NCBI GenBank assembly: GCA_964428275.1
Contig: CAYRXN010000290.1
Location: forward strand, 1-9,989
Reading direction: 5' to 3'
Length of the DNA: 9,989 nt
From: JALSRY01 sp964428275
Lineage (GTDB): Bacteria > Planctomycetota > Phycisphaerae > UBA1845 > Fen-1342
Part shown: piece after piece, positions 6,463 through 9,989 of the stretch
How positions within the stretch are numbered: the first letter of the stretch is position 1
Layout of the letters: every line of letters begins with the position of its first letter
Notes under the pieces: model-generated
Told to the model about the DNA's origin: nothing
Databases searched by the model: none
The model's input: the letters and a program-made list of their open reading frames with translations, nothing else
Position numbers and translations under genes: made by a program

Positions 6463-6481
6463 GAGCAAGCCCGGCCTGCTC
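6463..6481. repeat. Stem-loop, 5-bp arms
   Basis: GAGCA (6463-6467) and TGCTC (6477-6481) flank the 9-nt AGCCCGGCC. This is one of several hairpins packed into the selB-hsp20 gap; on its own it is not remarkable. Confidence 0.35.
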
Positions 6482-6482
6482 G

Positions 6483-6507
6483 GCCCCCCGCTCTTTCAGG
6501 GAGGGGC
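6483..6507. repeat. Imperfect C-run/G-run hairpin
   Basis: The left arm 6483-6492 (G, six C, GCT) pairs with the right arm 6498-6507 (AGGGAGGGGC) with two mismatches around a CTTTC loop. Similar C-rich/G-rich hairpins occur as dispersed intergenic sequences in many GC-rich genomes. Confidence 0.4.
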
Positions 6508-6535
6508 TGGGGATGGTGGGACCGTTGCGCGCATG

Positions 6536-6562
6536 GCGAACTGCAAACAGCGAATGGCAAAC
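6536..6562. repeat. Imperfect 13-bp direct repeat
   Basis: GCGAACTGCAAAC (6536-6548) and GCGAATGGCAAAC (6550-6562) are separated by one base and differ at two positions, giving the unit GCGAANNGCAAAC with a 14-bp period. Its AAAC-rich composition contrasts with the surrounding sequence. Confidence 0.5.
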
Positions 6563-6639
6563 CGCGAGCTGCTGCATCCGCGGACGTTTCGGCCGCCGGC
6601 CCGGAGCCCGCCGCAGCCGGTGGCGGCGCCCCCTGCAGT

Positions 6640-6656
6640 CCCCCCTGAGAGGGGGG
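6640..6656. repeat. Perfect C6T/AG6 hairpin
   Basis: CCCCCCT (6640-6646) and AGGGGGG (6650-6656) form a perfect 7-bp stem with a GAG triloop. Further runs of C and G follow (6672-6692). There is no T-tract, and it lies far from the ends of both neighbouring genes, so a terminator role is unlikely. Confidence 0.45.
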
Positions 6657-6799
6657 CCGGTTTGGCCTGGCAGCCCCCCGGGGTGCCCCCCCGAAAACGA
6701 GGCTGATCTCCACACCGGTTGGGCACCAGCCTGCAACCAGTGCCGCGAAACGCCGCGGTTTTCCAGTCCGCGCGGTCCTCCGCAGCCTCACCGGCCCGG

Positions 6800-6829
6800 C
6801 TGCCACGCGGTCGGCTTCCGGGTTACAAT
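6800..6829 (+). promoter_or_regulatory. Candidate promoter of the hsp20-lon operon
   Basis: CTGCCA (6800-6805) and TACAAT (6824-6829) are separated by 18 bp; they match sigma70 consensus at four and five of six positions. The start would be near 6836, about 65 nt before the chosen Hsp20 start. I see no CIRCE inverted repeat and no clear sigma32-type boxes, so heat control of this operon is not shown by the sequence. Confidence 0.35.
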
Positions 6830-6901
6830 GCGGCCGCGGCAGTTGCGGCGCGTCGCGGTGCGGCAAGCCGGGAAATGAGTTCTCCTCGGATGGAATCGAA
6901 G

Positions 6902-7327
6902 ATGTCCATGAGCAAGTTTGGCCAGGGGGAGCCGTTCGACGAGTGGTCGCGGAAGATCCATGACATCATGGATGAGATGCAGCGGCGCGACTACGTTCAG
7001 TTTCGCGACGCCGGCACGTGGCAGCCCGCGACCAACGTCTACGAGACCCGTTCGGCCTATTTCATCTGCGTGGAGCTCGCCGGCGTGGAAGAACACGAAA
7101 TCGACGTGAGCTGCGTCGAGTGTACGCGGATCACCATCCGCGGGCGGCGGGCCCAGCCCCGGCCGCTGGGCGTGGAAGGCCCGCTGAGCGTCCACGCGAT
7201 GGAGATCGACGAGGGCGAGTTCCGCCGCGAGATCGAGCTGCCCGAACCCATTGACGTCGACAGGATGGAAGCGACCTACAGCAAGGGCTACCTATGGATC
7301 ACAGCATTCCGGACGACGAGCGAGTAG
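6902..7327 (+). CDS. Small heat-shock protein, Hsp20/alpha-crystallin family
   Basis: The protein is an ATP-independent holdase that keeps unfolding proteins soluble in the cytoplasm. The alpha-crystallin domain is clear: it begins around WQPATNVYETRSAYFICVEL, continues with AGVEEHEIDVSC and ITIRGRR, and has EFRREIELPEPIDVDRMEA before ATYSKGYLWI, which is the family's AxxxnGvL signature with n and v changed to K and Y. Residues 1-40 are a short helical N-terminal arm (DEWSRKIHDIMDEMQRRDY). The C-terminal extension is only a few residues (TAFRTTSE) and has no I/V-x-I/V motif. ATGs at 6875, 6890, 6902 and 6908 are in frame; 6902 has GGAA at a suitable distance and gives 141 residues, normal for the family, but 6890 (145 residues) is nearly as good. 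The last 34 bp overlap lon, so the two are cotranscribed. Confidence 0.92.
   Translation: MSMSKFGQGEPFDEWSRKIHDIMDEMQRRDYVQFRDAGTWQPATNVYETRSAYFICVELAGVEEHEIDVSCVECTRITIRGRRAQPRPLGVEGPLSVHAMEIDEGEFRREIELPEPIDVDRMEATYSKGYLWITAFRTTSE
7283..7287 (+). promoter_or_regulatory. Ribosome binding site for lon inside the hsp20 coding sequence
   Basis: AAGGG (7283-7287) is 6 nt before the ATG at 7294. It lies within the Hsp20 reading frame, so lon initiation is probably coupled to translation of hsp20. Confidence 0.65.
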
Positions 7328-9989
7328 CGCAGCCCGAGGAGACCAAGGACGCAACCGGCGAAACCACCGCCGATGCGCCTGCTTCCGGAAGCGCTCAGGC
7401 CGACGGCCAGGTCGCGACCGACGACGCCGGCCCGGAGATCCCGCGCGAACTGCCGGTGCTGCCGGTGCGCGGCGTGGTCGTCTTTCCGGGCACGGTGATG
7501 CCGCTGACCGTCGGGCGGGAAAAGTCCAAGCGCCTGCTCGACGACGTGCTCGCGGGCAACAAGCTCATCGGCGTCTTCACCCAGCGCGACGAAGCGGTCG
7601 AAGACCCCGGGATCAACGACATCTACCGCGTGGGCACCGTCTGTCACGTGCTCAAGCTGCTGCGCATGCCCGACGGGTCGAACAGCCTGCTGGTCCACGG
7701 GGTGCAGCGCGCCGGGCTCGAAGACTTCGTCGCCACCGAGCCCTACTGGAAGGCCCTGATCCACCCGCACAAGGACGAGTTTACGCCCTCGCTCGAACTC
7801 GAAGCCCTGGTCCACAACGCGCGGCAGGCCGCGCGCCAGGTGATCGAGCTGAGCCCGAACGTGCCCGACGAGGCGCTCCAGATCCTCGACTCGATCGACA
7901 ACCCCGCGTCGCTGGCGGACTTCCTCGCCGCCAACCTCTCGCTGGGCGTCGTGCAGAAACAGGAACTGCTCGAGACCTTCGACGTGGCCGACCGGCTGCG
8001 GAAGGTCAACGCCACGCTCCAGAACCAGCTCGAAGTCCTCGAACTGGCCAAGAAGCTCCAGAGCGACGTGCGCGAGGAGATCGACAAGACCCAGCGGCAG
8101 TTCTACCTCCAGGAACAGCTCAAGGCGATCCGCAAGGAACTCGGCGAGCAGGACCCGCTCCAGGCCGAGGTCGCCGAGCTGCGCGAACGGATCGACGCCG
8201 CCGAGATGCCCGAAACCGTGCTCAAGGAGGCCGAGCGCGAGTTGCAGCGGCTCGAGCGCATCCCCCAGGCCTCGCCCGAGCACGGCGTCATCCGCGACTA
8301 CCTCGACTGGCTGATCGAGATGCCCTGGAACGTCGAGAGCGAAGACAAGCTCGACCTGCGCGAAGCCGAGGAGGTGCTCGACGCGGACCACTACGGGCTG
8401 GAAAAGGTCAAGAAACGCATCCTCGAATGCCTCGCCGTCCACAAGCTCAAACCCGACGGCAAGGCGCCGATCCTGTGCTTCGCCGGACCGCCCGGCGTGG
8501 GCAAGACCTCGCTGGGCCAGAGCATCGCCCGGGCGATGGGCCGCAAGTTCATCCGCATCGCCCTCGGCGGCATCCGCGACGAGGCCGACATCCGCGGCCA
8601 TCGGCGGACCTACATCGGGGCGATCCCCGGTCGCATCGTGCAGGAAATCCGCAAGGCCGGCACGCGCAACCCGCTCATCATGCTCGACGAGCTGGACAAG
8701 ATCGGCGCGGACTTCCGCGGTGATCCCGCCTCGGCCCTGCTCGAAGTGCTCGACCCCGAGCAGAACCACAGCTTCACCGACCACTACCTCGGCGTGCCGT
8801 TCGACCTCTCGCGCGTGTTCTTCATCGCGACCGCCAACTACATGGACCCGGTCGAACCCGCGCTGCGCGACCGCATGGAGGAGATCGACCTGCCCGGCTA
8901 CACCGCCGCCGAGAAGGTCGAAATCGCCAAACGCTACCTCGTGCCGCGGCAAAAGGAGCGCAACGGGCTCGAGCACACCGAGCTGACGTTCCCGCCCGAA
9001 GCGTTGCGCAAGATCGTCGAGTCGTACACGCGCGAGGCCGGCGTGCGCAACCTCGAACGCAGCATCGGCACCATCTGCCGGGCGCTGGCGGCCAGGCTCG
9101 CCCGCGGCGAGACCATTCCGCCGCTGGTCACGCCCGACGATGTCGAGACCCACCTCGGCCCGCCGCGTTTCGAGCGCGAGGTCGCCCTGCAAAAGGGAAT
9201 CCCCGGCGTCGTGACCGGGCTGGCCTACACCCCCGTCGGCGGCGAGATCATCTTCATCGAGGCCGCGGTGATGCGCGGCCGTGGCAGCTTCACCGTCACC
9301 GGCCAGGTCGGAAGCGTGATGCAGGAATCGGCCCAGGCCGCGCTGACGATCATCCGCTCGCGTGCCCGCGAGTGGGGCGTCCCCCTCAACCGCCTGTCCG
9401 GCTCCGACATTCACATTCACGTGCCGGCCGGGGCGATCCCCAAGGACGGGCCGTCCGCCGGCGTGGCGATGCTCACGGCGCTGTTCACGCTGCTGACCGA
9501 CACCGTCGCCGACCCGCTGACCGGCATGACCGGCGAAATCACGCTGCGCGGCCGCGTGCTGCCGATCGGCGGCGTCAAGGAGAAGCTGCTCGCCGCCCAC
9601 CGGGCCGGGCTGCGCAAGATCATCCTCCCGGCCCGGAACGAGCGGGACCTGAGCGAAGTCCCCCAGGAAGCCCGCGACGCGCTCGAGTTCGTTTTCGCCG
9701 ACCAGGTGGAAGACGTGCTGGTCGCGGCCATCCCGCAGTTGCGCCGCACGCGCAAGCCGACTGCCAAAGCCGCCGCCAAGGCGCCGCGAGCCAGGTCCGC
9801 CTCGAAGCGCGGCGGCGCCCGCAGGCCCGCGTCCAAGAAGACCGCCAAGCGCCCCGCCGGCCGCAAGCAGGCCGCCCGCACCAAGCCGAAACGGACGACG
9901 AAACGCAGCGGTTCGACCACGAAGAAATCGGCCACCACGCGGCGAGGCACGTCGCGTCCGGCGGCATCCCGGCGGTCGAAGTCCACGGC
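7294..9989 (+). CDS. lon: ATP-dependent Lon protease with basic C-terminal tail (runs off right edge)
   Basis: Lon is the cytoplasmic AAA+ serine protease that degrades misfolded and regulatory proteins. At least 898 codons are seen, with no stop before the edge. Residues 1-50 are an acidic, Ala/Thr/Asp-rich extension. The LON substrate-binding domain starts at ELPVLPVRGVVVFPG (52 onward). A helical region follows, including QRQFYLQEQLKAIRKELGE (about 268-286). The AAA+ module has Walker A GPPGVGKT (398-405) and Walker B IMLDELDK (462-469) with E466. The protease domain has the catalytic pair S721 in PKDGPSAG and K764 in GGVKEK, spaced 43 residues apart as in E. coli Lon, so the enzyme should be active. 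The family domain ends near residue 816; from 817 at least 82 residues follow with 32 Lys/Arg and no acidic residue. The start is set by AAGGG and a 34-bp overlap with hsp20. The third catalytic-domain boundary and the tail end are not visible. Confidence 0.97.
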   Translation, partial: MDHSIPDDERVAQPEETKDATGETTADAPASGSAQADGQVATDDAGPEIPRELPVLPVRGVVVFPGTVMPLTVGREKSKRLLDDVLAGNKLIGVFTQRDEAVEDPGINDIYRVGTVCHVLKLLRMPDGSNSLLVHGVQRAGLEDFVATEPYWKALIHPHKDEFTPSLELEALVHNARQAARQVIELSPNVPDEALQILDSIDNPASLADFLAANLSLGVVQKQELLETFDVADRLRKVNATLQNQLEVLELAKKLQSDVREEIDKTQRQFYLQEQLKAIRKELGEQDPLQAEVAELRERIDAAEMPETVLKEAERELQRLERIPQASPEHGVIRDYLDWLIEMPWNVESEDKLDLREAEEVLDADHYGLEKVKKRILECLAVHKLKPDGKAPILCFAGPPGVGKTSLGQSIARAMGRKFIRIALGGIRDEADIRGHRRTYIGAIPGRIVQEIRKAGTRNPLIMLDELDKIGADFRGDPASALLEVLDPEQNHSFTDHYLGVPFDLSRVFFIATANYMDPVEPALRDRMEEIDLPGYTAAEKVEIAKRYLVPRQKERNGLEHTELTFPPEALRKIVESYTREAGVRNLERSIGTICRALAARLARGETIPPLVTPDDVETHLGPPRFEREVALQKGIPGVVTGLAYTPVGGEIIFIEAAVMRGRGSFTVTGQVGSVMQESAQAALTIIRSRAREWGVPLNRLSGSDIHIHVPAGAIPKDGPSAGVAMLTALFTLLTDTVADPLTGMTGEITLRGRVLPIGGVKEKLLAAHRAGLRKIILPARNERDLSEVPQEARDALEFVFADQVEDVLVAAIPQLRRTRKPTAKAAAKAPRARSASKRGGARRPASKKTAKRPAGRKQAARTKPKRTTKRSGSTTKKSATTRRGTSRPAASRRSKST

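Larger units (their letters stand above)
6303..6901. other. Gene-free, palindrome-rich intergenic region between selB and the Hsp20 gene
   Basis: About 600 bases lie between two divergent genes. Frames are open on both strands, but their translations are Pro/Gly/Arg/Ala low-complexity and share no start signal or conserved motif with known proteins. Content that can be named: a possible selB -10 box, a GAGCA/TGCTC stem-loop (6463-6481), a C-run/G-run imperfect hairpin (6483-6507), a 13-bp imperfect direct repeat (6536-6562), a perfect CCCCCCT/AGGGGGG hairpin (6640-6656), and the candidate hsp20-lon promoter near the right end. I looked for a tRNA-Sec gene here and found none. Confidence 0.65.

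Noticed and set aside
6742..6766. Small stem-loop AAAC/GTTT as a terminator
   Set aside because: Only 4 bp of stem, no T-tract beyond four T, and no gene ends nearby on either strand.
6303..6866. N-terminal extension of SelB by 188 codons
   Set aside because: The stretch is Pro/Gly/Arg-rich, crosses intergenic hairpins and precedes the standard SelB N-terminus; openness reflects GC content.
6303..6901. A tRNA-Sec (selC) gene in the gap next to selB
   Set aside because: I found no sequence with the required acceptor pairing, TCA anticodon loop and GGTTCRA T-loop.
7251..8723. Plus-strand frame of 490 codons overlapping hsp20 and lon
   Set aside because: Arg/Ala/Gly-rich out-of-frame reading of lon; the frame starting at 7294 carries all Lon motifs.
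7288..9600. Minus-strand open frame of 770 codons opposite lon
   Set aside because: Shadow of lon; the translation is repetitive Val/Asp/Gly/His-rich and has no domain or ribosome site.

Overview
This is a GC-rich bacterial chromosomal window with ordinary gene density. The coding regions show very high G/C at third codon positions, so long antisense ORFs lie over every large gene; they are shadows. I see no transposase, integrase, phage gene, tRNA, rRNA or CRISPR array. A Planctomycetota-type organism (for example Phycisphaerae-like) is my guess. It rests on soft evidence: the high GC, a divergent Gfo/Idh/MocA-like oxidoreductase, a lineage-specific secreted protein with a small N-terminal 'LRDGR'-type domain, loosely packed single genes and a Lon protease with a histone H1-like tail. 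It is not proven from the sequence.

Layout. A leftward gene runs off the left edge (361 to 1, N-terminal part of a Gfo/Idh/MocA-like protein). Divergent from it, 48 bp away, is a gene for a secreted protein of unknown function (410-1342), followed by purC (1478-2395). After a 321-bp gap holding weak promoter-like boxes and hairpins comes a PLP-dependent class V aminotransferase-fold enzyme (2717-3853). Two tandem GC hairpins and an internal promoter follow, then a small acidic protein of 82 residues (4058-4306). selB, the selenocysteine-specific translation factor, is convergent (6302-4371, minus strand). A 599-bp gene-free stretch full of G/C palindromes and a short direct repeat (6303-6901) separates selB from a two-gene operon: a small heat-shock protein of the Hsp20 family (6902-7327) and the ATP-dependent protease lon (7294 to beyond 9989), which overlap by 34 bp.

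How the genes fit together. The Hsp20-lon pair is a protein quality-control module: a holdase and an unfoldase-protease, probably translationally coupled. selB implies that the organism decodes UGA as selenocysteine, but selA, selC, selD and any recognisable selenoprotein are not in the window. purC is a housekeeping purine gene. The aminotransferase lacks a cysteine where desulfurases and selenocysteine lyases of this fold carry the catalytic one, so its proximity to selB should not be read as a selenium link.

The most notable observations are the Lys/Arg/Ala/Ser/Thr-rich, acid-free C-terminal extension on Lon (at least 82 residues, still open at the window edge), the palindrome-rich intergenic region beside selB, the four mutually complementary 7-mers downstream of the aminotransferase, and the small acidic protein whose promoter lies inside its longer ORF. 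I did not find a convincing new multi-gene system.
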